Source: Pseudomonas saudimassiliensis (GTDB taxonomy: Bacteria > Pseudomonadota > Gammaproteobacteria > Pseudomonadales > Pseudomonadaceae). Taken from it: a stretch of 64,000 bases of DNA. The stretch covers positions 2,425,953 to 2,489,952 of the forward strand of contig NZ_LK391969.1 of the NCBI RefSeq assembly GCF_000939975.1, given 5' to 3'. Every line of letters begins with the position of its first letter. The first letter of the stretch is position 1. This document shows, in pieces, positions 19,989 through 31,767 of the stretch. Under the pieces are notes generated by a model. That model did no database searches, had not been told where the DNA came from, and saw only the letters and a program-made list of their open reading frames with translations. The translations under genes and the position numbers were made by a program.

Positions 19989-20993
19989 TCAGTCGAACAG
20001 ACCGAAGGTCATGCGGCTCCAGATCGAGCGTTTGGTTTCGGCTTCTGGGGCCTGGCGCGGAGCCTTGATATCGCGGGGCAGGGCGTTCAGCGCTTCCTGA
20101 TACTGTTGCTCCATCTCCCGTTCCATCTGGGTTTCCCGGTTCATGGACGGCGGCGTCATGACCTTGTCGAGCAGGCCAACGGTCATCGATTCGACCCAAC
20201 CGGCGTCCCGCTGGGCCGGTTCCACATGGTGGCGGAACTCACCGTCCACGAGGCTCGGGTGCTCGGGATAGTTGGTCTGCAGCGCCAGCAGGGCGTTGTC
20301 GGCCAGATCATCCATGGCCAGGCGGCGGTAGCCTTCGACCATCAGCGCCAGGCCGTCACCGACCGCGGGCGTCTGCTGGAAGTTCTCGACAATGTAGCGA
20401 CCCCGGTTTACCGCGGCGATATAGGCGCCCCGCTTGAGGTAGTAATGGCCCACGTGGGCATCATAGGAAGCCAGCAAGTTGCGCAGGTACACCATGCGCT
20501 GGCGGGCATCGGGGGCGTAGCGGCTATTGGGGTAGCGGCTGACCAGCTGGGCGAACTCGTTGAACGAATCCCGCGCTGCACCGGGATCACGGCGGGTCAT
20601 GTCCAGCGGCAGAAAGCGCTCGAAGAGGCCGCGGTCCCGGGTGAAGGAGGTCATGCCGCGCAGATAGTACGCATAGTCCACGTTGGGATGTTGCGGATGC
20701 AGGCGGATGAAGCGGTCGGCGGACGACTTGGCCGCATCCAGCTCCATGTTCTGGTAATAGGCATAGATCAGCTCCAGCTGCGCCTGCTCGGCGAACCGGC
20801 CGAAGGGGTAACGCGACTCCAGGGCCCGCAGTGATTCGATGGCCTGGCCGTAGTTGTTGGCATCCAGGTTTTTCTGCGCCAGGACGTAGAGCTCGGATTC
20901 GCTGAGCGATTCATCCAGCACCGTCGCCTTGTTTGATGAACAGGCCGCCAACAGACTCAGCAGACCGACCAGCAATAGATGTTTAATCGACAT
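19989..20993 (-). CDS. bamD: Outer membrane assembly lipoprotein BamD (ComL)
   Basis: The 334-residue protein starts with a lipoprotein signal peptide ending in the lipobox LLAAC. Tetratricopeptide-like repeats follow, with the BamD-typical [20 protein letters not shown], then [13 protein letters not shown] and [16 protein letters not shown]. BamD is the essential lipoprotein partner of BamA in folding outer-membrane proteins. ATG 20993 ([12 protein letters not shown]) is preferred to ATG 21002 because it gives the usual length and has GGA at proper spacing. The gene is longer at the C-terminus than E. coli BamD (about 245) because of a charged Glu/Gln-rich tail, as is usual in Pseudomonas. 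It is divergent from rluD. Confidence 0.93.
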   Translation of the reverse strand: MSIKHLLLVGLLSLLAACSSNKATVLDESLSESELYVLAQKNLDANNYGQAIESLRALESRYPFGRFAEQAQLELIYAYYQNMELDAAKSSADRFIRLHPQHPNVDYAYYLRGMTSFTRDRGLFERFLPLDMTRRDPGAARDSFNEFAQLVSRYPNSRYAPDARQRMVYLRNLLASYDAHVGHYYLKRGAYIAAVNRGRYIVENFQQTPAVGDGLALMVEGYRRLAMDDLADNALLALQTNYPEHPSLVDGEFRHHVEPAQRDAGWVESMTVGLLDKVMTPPSMNRETQMEREMEQQYQEALNALPRDIKAPRQAPEAETKRSIWSRMTFGLFD

Positions 20994-21165
20994 GTTTGAC
21001 ATCCGGATGGACGACCCCGCGCTGTTGCCCTGACAGCCGTCCTGTTATAGTTGAGCTCAGTTGCCGGACACAGCATGTGTCAGGCAAAGAAGCCGTATTT
21101 AACCACAGCGCCGGGCCGAAACCAAAAGGGATTGCGCGTTACCGGTGCGTTCCAGTGAGCCATTG

Positions 21166-22125
21166 ATGTCCGAACGAATTCGCTTGTCTGCACAGGTTAC
21201 CCCAGAGTGTGGTGGTCAACGCCTTGACCAGGTCGCTGCCCGATTGTTCCCCAGCCATTCCCGGTCGCGTTTGCAGGGCTGGATCAAGGACGGCAGCCTG
21301 ACGGTTGACGGAAAACAGGTGCGCCCTCGCGACACTGTCTACGGCGACGAACTGCTGGAGCTGGACGCCGAATTGGAAGTGCAGGGCGACTGGCAGCCGG
21401 AAGCCATCGACCTGGATATCGTCTATGAAGACCATGCCCTGCTGGTGATCAACAAGCCGGCGGGGCTGGTGGTCCACCCGGCCGCTGGCCACCACGACGG
21501 CACCCTGCTCAACGCCCTGCTGCACCATGCCCCGGAGCTGGCCAAGGTGCCGCGCGCGGGTATTGTCCACCGGCTGGACAAGGACACCACCGGGCTCATG
21601 GTCGTGGCCAAGACCCTGGAAGCGCAGACCGACCTGGTCATCCAGTTGCAGAACCGCAGCGTGACCCGGGAATACGAATGCGTGGTGGTGGGTGTGATGA
21701 CCGCTGGCGGCAAGGTCGACCAGCCGATCGCCCGGCACGGCAACAATCGTCAGAAGATGGCCGTGGTGGCCGGCGGCAAGGACGCGGTAAGTCATTACCG
21801 CGTCATCAGCCGCTTTAGGGCCCATACCCACGTCAAAGTCAAGCTGGAAACCGGGCGCACCCACCAGATCCGCGTGCACATGAGTCATATCAATTATCCC
21901 CTGGTGGGCGACCAGACCTACGGCGGCCGGCTGCGCATCCCGCCGGGCGCGAACCAGGAGCTGATCGCCATGCTGCGGGGGTTCCCGCGCCAGGCACTGC
22001 ATGCCAGGCGCCTGGAACTGGAGCACCCGGACGACAATCGGCCGATGCGCTGGGAAGCGCCATTGCCCGCCGATATGCAGGCGTTGCTGGCGCTGCTGCG
22101 CCAGGACGGCGAGATCGAAGAATGA
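21166..22125 (+). CDS. rluD: 23S rRNA pseudouridine synthase RluD
   Basis: The 319-residue enzyme has an N-terminal S4 RNA-binding domain (GQRLDQVAARLFPSHSRSRLQGWI) and the RluA-type catalytic domain with its nucleophile Asp in HRLDKDTTGLMVVAK. It also has the RTHQIRVHM motif. RluD makes pseudouridines 1911, 1915 and 1917 (E. coli numbering) in helix 69. ATG 21166 is chosen over GTG 21145. It overlaps pgeF by four bases (ATGA), giving a coupled pair. Confidence 0.93.
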   Translation: MSERIRLSAQVTPECGGQRLDQVAARLFPSHSRSRLQGWIKDGSLTVDGKQVRPRDTVYGDELLELDAELEVQGDWQPEAIDLDIVYEDHALLVINKPAGLVVHPAAGHHDGTLLNALLHHAPELAKVPRAGIVHRLDKDTTGLMVVAKTLEAQTDLVIQLQNRSVTREYECVVVGVMTAGGKVDQPIARHGNNRQKMAVVAGGKDAVSHYRVISRFRAHTHVKVKLETGRTHQIRVHMSHINYPLVGDQTYGGRLRIPPGANQELIAMLRGFPRQALHARRLELEHPDDNRPMRWEAPLPADMQALLALLRQDGEIEE

Positions 22126-22859
22126 AACAGCACTGGCTGCAGGCCGACTGGCCAGCCCCCGAGTGGGTCAAGACCTGCGTAACCACACGGCAGGATGGCT
22201 GCAGCCAGGGTGTCTACAAGGGGTTCAATCTGGGCACCCACGTCGGCGATGAGCTGAACAACGTGCTGGCCAATCGGGCCGAGCTGGGGCGCCTGCTGGG
22301 CTGTCGCATGGCCTGGCTGGAGCAGACCCACAGTACCGATGTGGTCGAAGCGGCGCCCGGCCTGGTAGAGGAGGCGGATGCCAGCTGGACCCTCGAGCCG
22401 GACGTGGCCTGTGTGGTCATGACTGCCGATTGCCTGCCGGTACTCTTCTGTGACCGTGCCGGCACCCGGGTCGCTGCGGCCCACGCCGGCTGGCGCGGGC
22501 TGGCTGCCGGCATTCTGGAGAACACCATCAGCGCGATGGGCGTGCCCCCGGAGGAACTACTGGTCTGGCTAGGGCCGGCCATCGGCCCCGACAACTTTGA
22601 AGTCGGGCCGGAGGTGCGGGATATATTCGGCAGCGCCGCGGCCGCCGAGTGCTTCAAGCCGTCCGAGCGGGCGGGTCATTACCTGGCCGATATCTACCAG
22701 TTGGCCCGACTGCGCCTGCGCAGCGCCGGAGTGACGGCGATTTACGGCGGCGGCCTGTGCACAGTCAGTGACCCGACGCGCTTCTTCTCCTACCGACGCG
22801 ACGGCCAGACCGGACGCTTCGCCTCCCTGGTCTGGCTGGACTCTGCGACAAAAATTTGA
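22122..22859 (+). CDS. pgeF: Purine nucleoside phosphorylase / polyphenol oxidase family protein (YfiH)
   Basis: The 245-residue protein has the YfiH/DUF152 signatures: a metal-binding His in WLEQTHSTDV, the Cys-containing TADCLPVLFCD and the HAGWRGLAAGI motif. This family was long called multicopper polyphenol oxidase. It is now linked to purine nucleoside phosphorolysis and, as PgeF, to peptidoglycan editing. The start overlaps the rluD stop (ATGA). The order rluD-pgeF-clpB is the one known in Pseudomonas. Confidence 0.9.
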   Translation: MKQHWLQADWPAPEWVKTCVTTRQDGCSQGVYKGFNLGTHVGDELNNVLANRAELGRLLGCRMAWLEQTHSTDVVEAAPGLVEEADASWTLEPDVACVVMTADCLPVLFCDRAGTRVAAAHAGWRGLAAGILENTISAMGVPPEELLVWLGPAIGPDNFEVGPEVRDIFGSAAAAECFKPSERAGHYLADIYQLARLRLRSAGVTAIYGGGLCTVSDPTRFFSYRRDGQTGRFASLVWLDSATKI

Positions 22860-22878
22860 CGCGAGTCAACGTGACCCC

Positions 22879-22907
22879 CTTGAAAGCGCAGTAATAATCC
22901 TCATCTA
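22879..22907 (+). promoter_or_regulatory. Sigma-32 heat-shock promoter of clpB
   Basis: The -35 element CTTGAAA (22879-22885) and the -10 element CCTCATCTA (22899-22907) are separated by 13 bases. This closely matches the RpoH consensus CTTGAAA-N13..17-CCCCATnT with one mismatch. It lies after the pgeF stop and about 75 bases before the clpB start, where the clpB promoter is expected. Confidence 0.85.
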
Positions 22908-22982
22908 TGATTCATCTAAAGTGAATCTTGCTGGACCTGGGACAGTCTCCTGGCTCCGGCCTGCCGATAAGGATTATTACCC

Positions 22983-25550
22983 ATGCGTATTGACCGCTTG
23001 ACCAGCAAATTGCAAATGGCCCTGTCCGACGCCCAGTCGCTGGCAGTGGGCCGTGATCATAACCAGATAGAACCCTTGCACCTGTTGCTCGCCCTCATCG
23101 AGCAGCAGCAAGGTTCCATCAAGCCGCTGTTACTGCAGGTCGGTTTCGACCTCGGCACCTTGCGCCAGCAACTCAGCGACGCGATCGACCAACTTCCAAC
23201 CATCGCCAACCCCACCGGCGATGTGAACCTGTCCACCGACCTGGCCCGGCTGCTGAACAAGGCCGACGGCATGGCGCAAAAGCGCGGCGATCAGTTCATC
23301 TCCAGCGAGCTGGTGCTGCTGGCCGCCATGGACGAGAACACCCGGCTGGGCAATATCCTGCTGGCCCAGGGTGTATCGAGAAAGGCACTGGAAACCGCCA
23401 TCGACAACCTGCGCGGCGGCGACACCGTAAACGATGCCAATGCCGAGGAATCACGCCAGGCGCTGGACAAATACACCGTGGACCTGACCCGCAAAGCCGA
23501 GGAGGGCAAACTTGACCCGGTGATCGGCCGGGACGATGAGATTCGCCGTACCGTGCAGGTTTTGCAGCGCCGCACCAAGAACAACCCGGTGCTGATCGGC
23601 GAGCCGGGGGTGGGCAAGACCGCCATTGTCGAGGGCTTGGCCCAGCGCATCATCAATGGCGAAGTGCCCGACGGATTGAAGGGCAAGCGGCTGCTGTCGC
23701 TGGATATGGGCTCGCTGATTGCCGGCGCCAAGTTCCGCGGCGAGTTCGAAGAGCGGCTCAAGGCCGTGCTCAATGAGTTGGGCAAGCAGGAAGGGCAGAT
23801 CATCCTGTTCATCGACGAGCTGCACACCATGGTTGGCGCCGGCAAGGCGGAAGGCTCCATGGATGCCGGCAATATGCTCAAGCCGGCACTGGCGCGGGGC
23901 GAGCTGCACTGCGTGGGCGCGACCACCCTGGATGAGTACCGGCAATACATCGAGAAGGACGCGGCGCTGGAGCGGCGTTTCCAGAAGGTGCTGGTCGATG
24001 AGCCCAGCGAAGAGGACACCATTGCCATCCTCCGCGGCCTGAAGGAGCGCTACGAGGTCCACCACAAGGTAGCGATCACCGATGGCGCCATCATCGCTGC
24101 GGCCAAGCTGTCGCATCGCTATATCACCGACCGCCAGCTGCCGGACAAGGCCATCGACCTGATCGACGAGGCCGCCAGCCGCATCCGTATGGAGATCGAC
24201 TCCAAACCGGAGGAGCTGGACCGCCTGGATCGCCGGCTGATCCAGCTCAAGGTCGAGCGCGAGGCGCTGAAGAAGGAGGATGACGAAGCCACCATCAAGC
24301 GGTTGGAAAAGCTGCAGGAGGACATCGCCCGACTCGAACGCGAATACGCCGATCTTGAAGAAATCTGGAAGTCCGAGAAGGCCGAGGTACAGGGCACAGC
24401 GCAATTGCAGGAAAAGATCGAGCAGGCCAAGCAGGAGCTGGAAAACGCTCGGCGCAAGGGCGACCTGAACCGCATGGCCGAACTGCAGTACGGCATCATC
24501 CCGGACCTGGAGCGCAGCCAGCAGATGGCAGAGCAGCACGGCAAGACCGAGAACCAGCTGCTGCGCAACAAGGTCACCGATGAGGAGATCGCCGAGGTCG
24601 TTTCCAAGTGGACCGGGATCCCGGTCTCGAAGATGCTCGAAGGCGAGCGGGACAAGTTGCTGCGCATGGAAGAGGAGCTGCACAAGCGGGTCATCGGCCA
24701 GCACGAGGCCGTGGTCGCGGTGTCCAACGCGGTACGCCGCTCGCGGGCAGGGTTGTCGGACCCGAACCGCCCCAGCGGCTCCTTCCTGTTCCTCGGCCCG
24801 ACCGGGGTGGGCAAGACTGAATTGTGCAAGGCGTTGGCCGAATTCCTGTTCGATACCGAAGAGGCCATGGTGCGCATCGACATGTCCGAGTTCATGGAGA
24901 AGCATTCCGTGGCACGGCTGATTGGTGCCCCCCCGGGCTACGTCGGCTACGAAGAGGGCGGCTACCTGACCGAAGCGGTGCGCCGCAAGCCGTACTCGGT
25001 GATCCTGATGGACGAAGTGGAAAAGGCCCACCCGGATGTGTTCAACATCCTGCTGCAGGTGCTGGAGGATGGCCGTCTCACCGACAGCCAGGGGCGTACC
25101 GTGGATTTTCGCAATACAGTGATCGTCATGACCTCCAACCTGGGCTCGGCGCAGATCCAGGAGTTGGTCGGCGACCCCGAGGCGCAGCGGGCGGCGGTGA
25201 TGGATGCGGTGGGTCAGCACTTCCGCCCGGAGTTCGTCAACCGGATCGACGAAGTGGTGGTGTTCGATCCGCTCGGCAAGGATCAGATCGGCGGCATCGC
25301 GGAGATCCAGCTGGGCCGCCTGCGTCAGCGCCTGGCCGAGCGCGAGTTGGGTCTGGAGCTGAGCGACGAGGCGCGGGACAAGCTCATCGCCGTCGGCTAC
25401 GACCCCGTCTACGGCGCCCGCCCACTCAAGCGCGCCATCCAACGCTGGATCGAAAACCCCCTGGCCCAGCGCATTCTGGGCGGCGACTTCGAGCCGGGGG
25501 TGGTCATCAAGGCCGGTGTGGAAGGGGAGGAGTTTGTGTTTAGTAAGTGA
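22983..25550 (+). CDS. clpB: ATP-dependent disaggregase ClpB
   Basis: The 855-residue Hsp100 chaperone resolubilises protein aggregates together with DnaK. An N-terminal Clp_N repeat domain (1-145) is followed by AAA1 with Walker A GEPGVGKT (about 205), the coiled-coil M domain (about 400-530, rich in Glu, Lys and Arg), and AAA2 with GPTGVGKT (about 605). The C-terminal ClpB D2-small domain begins near [13 protein letters not shown]. The pore motif YRQYIE is visible. There is no ClpP-binding loop signature. Transcription from the sigma-32 promoter upstream fits its heat-shock role, and a strong hairpin follows. Confidence 0.97.
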   Translation: MRIDRLTSKLQMALSDAQSLAVGRDHNQIEPLHLLLALIEQQQGSIKPLLLQVGFDLGTLRQQLSDAIDQLPTIANPTGDVNLSTDLARLLNKADGMAQKRGDQFISSELVLLAAMDENTRLGNILLAQGVSRKALETAIDNLRGGDTVNDANAEESRQALDKYTVDLTRKAEEGKLDPVIGRDDEIRRTVQVLQRRTKNNPVLIGEPGVGKTAIVEGLAQRIINGEVPDGLKGKRLLSLDMGSLIAGAKFRGEFEERLKAVLNELGKQEGQIILFIDELHTMVGAGKAEGSMDAGNMLKPALARGELHCVGATTLDEYRQYIEKDAALERRFQKVLVDEPSEEDTIAILRGLKERYEVHHKVAITDGAIIAAAKLSHRYITDRQLPDKAIDLIDEAASRIRMEIDSKPEELDRLDRRLIQLKVEREALKKEDDEATIKRLEKLQEDIARLEREYADLEEIWKSEKAEVQGTAQLQEKIEQAKQELENARRKGDLNRMAELQYGIIPDLERSQQMAEQHGKTENQLLRNKVTDEEIAEVVSKWTGIPVSKMLEGERDKLLRMEEELHKRVIGQHEAVVAVSNAVRRSRAGLSDPNRPSGSFLFLGPTGVGKTELCKALAEFLFDTEEAMVRIDMSEFMEKHSVARLIGAPPGYVGYEEGGYLTEAVRRKPYSVILMDEVEKAHPDVFNILLQVLEDGRLTDSQGRTVDFRNTVIVMTSNLGSAQIQELVGDPEAQRAAVMDAVGQHFRPEFVNRIDEVVVFDPLGKDQIGGIAEIQLGRLRQRLAERELGLELSDEARDKLIAVGYDPVYGARPLKRAIQRWIENPLAQRILGGDFEPGVVIKAGVEGEEFVFSK

Positions 25551-25558
25551 GGCCTCCC

Positions 25559-25588
25559 GGACGGACATCGCAACGATGTCCGTCCTTT
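25559..25588 (+). terminator. Terminator of clpB
   Basis: A perfect 12-base-pair stem (25559-25570 and 25574-25585) with a CAA loop is followed by TTT, starting 8 bases after the clpB stop codon. Confidence 0.75.
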
Positions 25589-25590
25589 CC

Positions 25591-25702
25591 CCCGGGATTG
25601 TCGAGCCTGACCCGGTCGAGCACCAGCTCGACAGCGTCCTGCTCAGGCGAACCCCGTAGCCCGCCGCCAGAACGATACGAGCTGGTGCTCGAATCTCCCA
25701 GG
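25591..25702. repeat. REPIN 1: two inverted REP palindromes
   Basis: A forward REP (25591-25635, core GGGATTGTCGAGC ... GCTCGACAGC) faces an inverted one (25673-25702, containing GAGCTGGTGCTCGAATCTCC). The forward copy carries a 15-base internal duplication with CCGGTCGAGC, so GTCGAGC occurs twice. Each REP is itself a short hairpin, and the pair can fold into a larger one. The stretch 25551-25919 contains no gene; it holds the clpB terminator and these repeats. Confidence 0.85.
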
Positions 25703-25726
25703 AATTCACTCCCGCAACCAGCCCAC

Positions 25727-25821
25727 CCTGGGATTGTCGAGCACCAGCTCGACAGCGCCCATCCCAGGCAAATCCGTAGCCGCCGCTAGAACGATACGAG
25801 CTGGTGCTCGGATCTCCCAGG
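25727..25821. repeat. REPIN 2: two inverted REP palindromes
   Basis: A forward REP at 25727-25756 (CCTGGGATTGTCGAGC then ACCAGCTCGACAGC) faces an inverted copy at 25792-25821. The sequence between the two REPs, including CCGTAGC and AACGATACGAG, resembles that in REPIN 1, so the two units arose by duplication. Confidence 0.85.
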
Positions 25822-25845
25822 ACCTCACTCCAGCCGCCAGCCCAC

Positions 25846-25890
25846 CCTGGGATTGTCGAGCGCGACCCGGTCGAGCATCAGCTCGACAGC
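25846..25890 (+). repeat. Single forward REP beside the RAYT gene
   Basis: This copy begins CCTGGGATTGTCGAGC and, like the one at 25591, carries the 15-base insertion that repeats GTCGAGC. It ends 29 bases from the transposase-like gene. Confidence 0.8.
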
Positions 25891-25919
25891 GTTGGTTCGA
25901 TCTAGAGAGATGCCCTCGG

Positions 25920-26519
25920 CTACTCCGGACCCGCATTGGCGCTGGACCAGCGCCAGCTATCCGCTGCTTTGCACAAACCGGCCTTCACCGGATTCTCATG
26001 GATGTAGTTCACTGCCGTACGGAAATGTTGCTCATCACGGATGAACCTGTCCCAATAGCCCCTCGCCCAGACGCTGCCCACCGGTATGCCTAAACCCAGA
26101 CGCACGTTATTGCCGATAGCCCAACGACCACTGTATGACTTCCAGCTCTGCACGATTCTTGGCAGGGAGTAATGCGCCTCGATAAGAATATGGACGTGGT
26201 TGGGCATGATGCACCACGCCAGCAAGCGATAACGTCGCCCCTCATGGAGCCGCAGCCCCTCCAGGAACACCGCTGCCATTTGTGGGTGAGCCAGGGCACA
26301 GCAGCCTAGGCCGCGGTCAATCCAGTACTCCATCTTCCGGCGGCGTTCGATGCCTTGCCGTGCATGCGGCAAGGTCCGCAGCTCCGCCTTGATCTGTCTC
26401 AGCCGGTCAGAAGGCAAGGAGTCAGCTAAGCGAAAGGAAATGAATTGGGTGAGGCTGGGGCCATCGAAGTGCGGCAGTTTTCGAGAGTTGTACCAGCCCC
26501 GGTAGACAAGTTCATCCAT
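25920..26519 (-). CDS. REP-associated tyrosine transposase (RAYT)
   Basis: The 199-residue protein is a Y1-family single-strand transposase relative. It has the HUH pair as MPNHVHILIE, a tyrosine in WKSYSGRW, and the RAYT-typical ending YWDRFIRDEQHF ... YIHENPVKAGL. RAYTs are single-copy, stably kept proteins thought to nick and move REP sequences. REPs flank this gene on both sides, in opposite dominant orientation. No IS200 ends are seen, so this is a domesticated RAYT locus rather than an insertion sequence. The start is ATG 26519. Confidence 0.92.
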   Translation of the reverse strand: MDELVYRGWYNSRKLPHFDGPSLTQFISFRLADSLPSDRLRQIKAELRTLPHARQGIERRRKMEYWIDRGLGCCALAHPQMAAVFLEGLRLHEGRRYRLLAWCIMPNHVHILIEAHYSLPRIVQSWKSYSGRWAIGNNVRLGLGIPVGSVWARGYWDRFIRDEQHFRTAVNYIHENPVKAGLCKAADSWRWSSANAGPE

Positions 26520-26662
26520 GATTATCGATCCAAGCAGAATGAACCGATGCGGGCAAAGAGAGGACGGCGTGGCAAGAGAACGTGCCGGTTCAAGGACGTA
26601 GTTGTGAACGGGCAGGCATTATGGTCGAGTTGGCGGTGGCTCCGGTGTTGCCGGTTCGAGGA

Positions 26663-26817
26663 GCTGTCGAGCTAGTGCTCGACAATCCCAGGGGTACTTC
26701 CCCGGGGCTCGGTGCGTGAGCGGTATCCCTGGGAGGTTCGAGCACCAGCTCGTACCGTGCTGGCGGTAACTTCGAGGTATGTGCCGATTTGAGAGCTGTC
26801 GAGCTGACAATCCCGGG
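26663..26817. repeat. REP cluster downstream side of RAYT region
   Basis: Three REPs: inverted (26663-26692), forward of the second subtype with GGTTCGAGCACCAGCTCG (26728-26757), and an inverted copy (26795-26817) that has lost about seven central bases, shortening its palindrome. The gene-free stretch 26520-26878 holds these, the aceF terminator and nothing else I can name. Confidence 0.8.
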
Positions 26818-26841
26818 AGGGGGCTGGTGAGAGGGAAGGGG

Positions 26842-26873
26842 AAGCGGTCGGTAACCTGCGTTACCGACCGCTT
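26842..26873 (-). terminator. Terminator of aceEF
   Basis: A perfect 14-base-pair stem (26842-26855 and 26860-26873) with a 4-base loop starts 5 bases after the aceF stop codon. On the minus strand a pyrimidine-rich CCCCTTCCCTC follows rather than a pure T-run. Confidence 0.75.
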
Positions 26874-26878
26874 GTGCC

Positions 26879-28855
26879 TTACAACAACATCGACCGAATA
26901 TCGCCCAGCAGCTCACCCAAACGCTTGGTGAACTGGGCGGCAGCGGCGCCGTTGATGGCGCGGTGGTCGTAGGACAGGGACAGCGGCAGCATCAGGCGCG
27001 GCTGGAAGGCTTTGCCGTCCCACACCGGTTGCATCGTCGCCCGGCTGACGCCCAGGATGGCGACTTCCGGGGTGTTGACGATCGGTGTGAAGTAGGTGCC
27101 ACCGATGTGTCCCAGGCTGGAGATGGTGAAGCAGGCGCCCTGCATGTCGTTGGCGCTGAGCTTCTTGTTGCGTGCCTTGTCGGCGAGTTCCGCCGCTTCG
27201 GCTGCCAGCTCCAGCAGGCTCTTCTTGTCCACATCGCGAATGACCGCGACCAACAGACCGTCCGGTGTGTCCACGGCGAAGCCGATGTGCACGTAGTTCT
27301 TCTGGATCAGCTGTTTGCCGTTGGGCGCCAGCGAGACGTTGAAGTTCGGCTGCTCGCGCAGCAGGTGGGCTGCGGCCTTGAGCAGGAACGGCAGTACCGT
27401 CAGCTTGACGCCAGCCTTCTCGGCGATGGCCTTCTGCGCCTTGCGGAAGTCTTCCAGTTCGCTGATGTCGGCCAGGTCGAACTGGGTGACATGGGGTACG
27501 TTCAGCCAGCTGCGGTGCAGGTTGCTGGCACCGATCTGCTGCAGACGGGTCATGTCTTTCAGCTCGACTTCACCAAAACGACTGAAGTCGACTTCGGGCA
27601 CCTGCGGAATACCCGCGCCGCCGGTGGTGGCTGCTGCCGCGCCTTTGCTTTCCTTGCTCTTGCGCATGACGCTCTGCACGTATTCCTGCACGTCTTCCTT
27701 GAGGATGCGGTTGCGGGGGCCGCTGCCGGTTATGTCGGTCAGCTCCACACCGAACTCGCGGGCCAGTTTGCGTACGGCCGGGCCAGCGTGGACCTTCTTC
27801 TTCCCGCGGCTGGGCGCACCGACCGGACCGGGGGTGGCTTGCTGGTCGGCCTTTGCCGGGGCGCGTTCTTCCTTGGCCGGGGCCACAGCAACCTCGTCCT
27901 GAACTTCCTGGGCAGGGGCCGGCGTGGCCTCGCTGTCACCCTCGACACGCATGCGCACCATCAGGTCCCCAGTCTGCACCTGCTGCTCGAGCTGCACTTC
28001 AATAGACTCGATCACGCCAGCGGCCGGTGCCGGGATTTCCATGCTGGCCTTGTCCGATTCCAGAGTCAGCAAGCTCTGTTCGGCCTCGACCTTGTCGCCG
28101 ACCTGCACCAGCAGCTCGATCACCCGCGCGCCGCCATCACCGATATCCGGGATATTGAACGACTGTACGCTGCTCTCGGCCTTCTTCGGTGCGGGTTTCT
28201 GCGCTGGCGCCGGTTCCGCCGCCTCCTGCTTGGTCGGCTGCTCGCTGGCTTCGGCTTCCACGGATTCCTCAGCCTCGCCTTCGACGCGCATACGCACCAT
28301 CGGCGCACCGGTCTGCACTTCCTGCTCGAGCTGGACTTCGATGGATTCGATCACGCCGGCGGCGGGGGCCGGGATTTCCATGCTGGCCTTGTCCGACTCC
28401 AGGGTCAGCAGGCTCTGCTCGGCCTCGACCTTGTCGCCGACCTGCACCAGCAGCTCGATCACCCGCGCGCCGCCATCACCGATATCCGGAATATTGAAGG
28501 ACTGTACGCTGCCGCCCGTTTTCTTGGGCGCCGGCTTTTCAGCCGGTGCCGGAGCCGCTTCCTGCTTCGGCGCCTGTTCGCTCTTGTCCTGCTCGGCGGG
28601 CTCCTCGCTGGCGGCTTGTTCGCCGCCAGCGAGTTCCAGCTCAACCAGGTCGTCCCCTTCGTTCAGGGTGTCACCCAGCTTGACCTTGATCGACTTGATG
28701 ACCCCAGCCTTGGGGCTGGGGACTTCCATGCTGGCCTTGTCCGATTCCAGGGTCACCAGACCCTGTTCCACTTCGACCTTGTCGCCGACCTGGACCAGGA
28801 TTTCGATGACTTCACCTTCGCCGCCAATGCCGGGTACCTTGATCAATTCACTCAT
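26879..28855 (-). CDS. aceF: Pyruvate dehydrogenase E2 (dihydrolipoamide acetyltransferase), three lipoyl domains
   Basis: The 658-residue protein is the acetyl-transferring core of pyruvate dehydrogenase. Three lipoyl domains (about residues 3-75, 120-195, 233-308) each carry the lipoylated Lys in ESDKASME. They are joined by Ala/Pro/Glu-rich linkers and followed by an E1/E3-binding domain (AGPAVRKLAREFGVEL ... GRNRILKEDV-like, about 365-400). The catalytic domain ends with SYDHRAINGA, which holds the active-site His. Lipoyl domains 2 and 3 are almost identical at DNA level. P. aeruginosa AceF, as I recall it, has two lipoyl domains, E. coli three. It starts 11 bases after the aceE stop codon. 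Confidence 0.95.
   Translation of the reverse strand: MSELIKVPGIGGEGEVIEILVQVGDKVEVEQGLVTLESDKASMEVPSPKAGVIKSIKVKLGDTLNEGDDLVELELAGGEQAASEEPAEQDKSEQAPKQEAAPAPAEKPAPKKTGGSVQSFNIPDIGDGGARVIELLVQVGDKVEAEQSLLTLESDKASMEIPAPAAGVIESIEVQLEQEVQTGAPMVRMRVEGEAEESVEAEASEQPTKQEAAEPAPAQKPAPKKAESSVQSFNIPDIGDGGARVIELLVQVGDKVEAEQSLLTLESDKASMEIPAPAAGVIESIEVQLEQQVQTGDLMVRMRVEGDSEATPAPAQEVQDEVAVAPAKEERAPAKADQQATPGPVGAPSRGKKKVHAGPAVRKLAREFGVELTDITGSGPRNRILKEDVQEYVQSVMRKSKESKGAAAATTGGAGIPQVPEVDFSRFGEVELKDMTRLQQIGASNLHRSWLNVPHVTQFDLADISELEDFRKAQKAIAEKAGVKLTVLPFLLKAAAHLLREQPNFNVSLAPNGKQLIQKNYVHIGFAVDTPDGLLVAVIRDVDKKSLLELAAEAAELADKARNKKLSANDMQGACFTISSLGHIGGTYFTPIVNTPEVAILGVSRATMQPVWDGKAFQPRLMLPLSLSYDHRAINGAAAAQFTKRLGELLGDIRSMLL
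27983..28512 (-). repeat. 339-base tandem duplication inside aceF
   Basis: The segments 27983-28173 and 28322-28512 are nearly identical and offset by 339 bases (113 codons). They encode lipoyl domains 3 and 2. The linker between them diverges more. This indicates recent duplication or ongoing gene conversion between the two domains. Confidence 0.88.
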
Positions 28856-28866
28856 GGTATCTCTCC

Positions 28867-31518
<2,652 letters not shown>

Positions 31519-31613
31519 ATTGTTCTCCAGACCTTGTGGGTCCCTTGATGGAAAAACAATTGCATTGCCGGAGCACGGTGATGAGGCTCGGGAACGCAAT
31601 GGTCAACGGTGCG

Positions 31614-31628
31614 TGTAGTTTTACTACA
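31614..31628. promoter_or_regulatory. Palindromic operator 1 upstream of aceE
   Basis: The perfect inverted repeat TGTAGT-TTT-ACTACA lies about 100 bases before the aceE start. The same arms occur again 51 bases away. As I recall, this resembles sites of the RpiR-family KDPG-sensing regulator RccR, which controls aceE in Pseudomonas; the match to a published consensus is not verified. Confidence 0.7.
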
Positions 31629-31664
31629 AAATGAATAAAAAAACTATCCGGTCACAGGAATATC

Positions 31665-31679
31665 TGTAGTGAAACTACA
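31665..31679. promoter_or_regulatory. Palindromic operator 2 upstream of aceE
   Basis: TGTAGT-GAA-ACTACA has the same arms as operator 1. The centres are 51 bases apart, close to five helical turns, which would put two dimers on the same DNA face. It is about 90 bases from the glnE start on the other side, so it could also affect glnE. Confidence 0.7.
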
Positions 31680-31767
31680 TCCTAATGCCGAGGTTTTTTC
31701 GCAGCGCTCTTTTCCGCACGCCCCCGGCGTGGCAATCTGCAGCCCTCGGATGTACTCAGGATAGACC

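Noticed and set aside
25920-26519. RAYT gene as an IS200/IS605 insertion sequence
   Set aside because: No IS ends or second ORF; the flanking palindromes are REPs, which fits a domesticated RAYT.
27983-28512. Tandem repeats considered as a CRISPR-like or repeat array
   Set aside because: The repeat unit is coding (lipoyl domains) and only two copies with a long period; no cas genes.
31614-31679. PdhR-type operator at aceE
   Set aside because: The palindrome does not resemble the E. coli PdhR site (TTGGTnnnACCAA-like).
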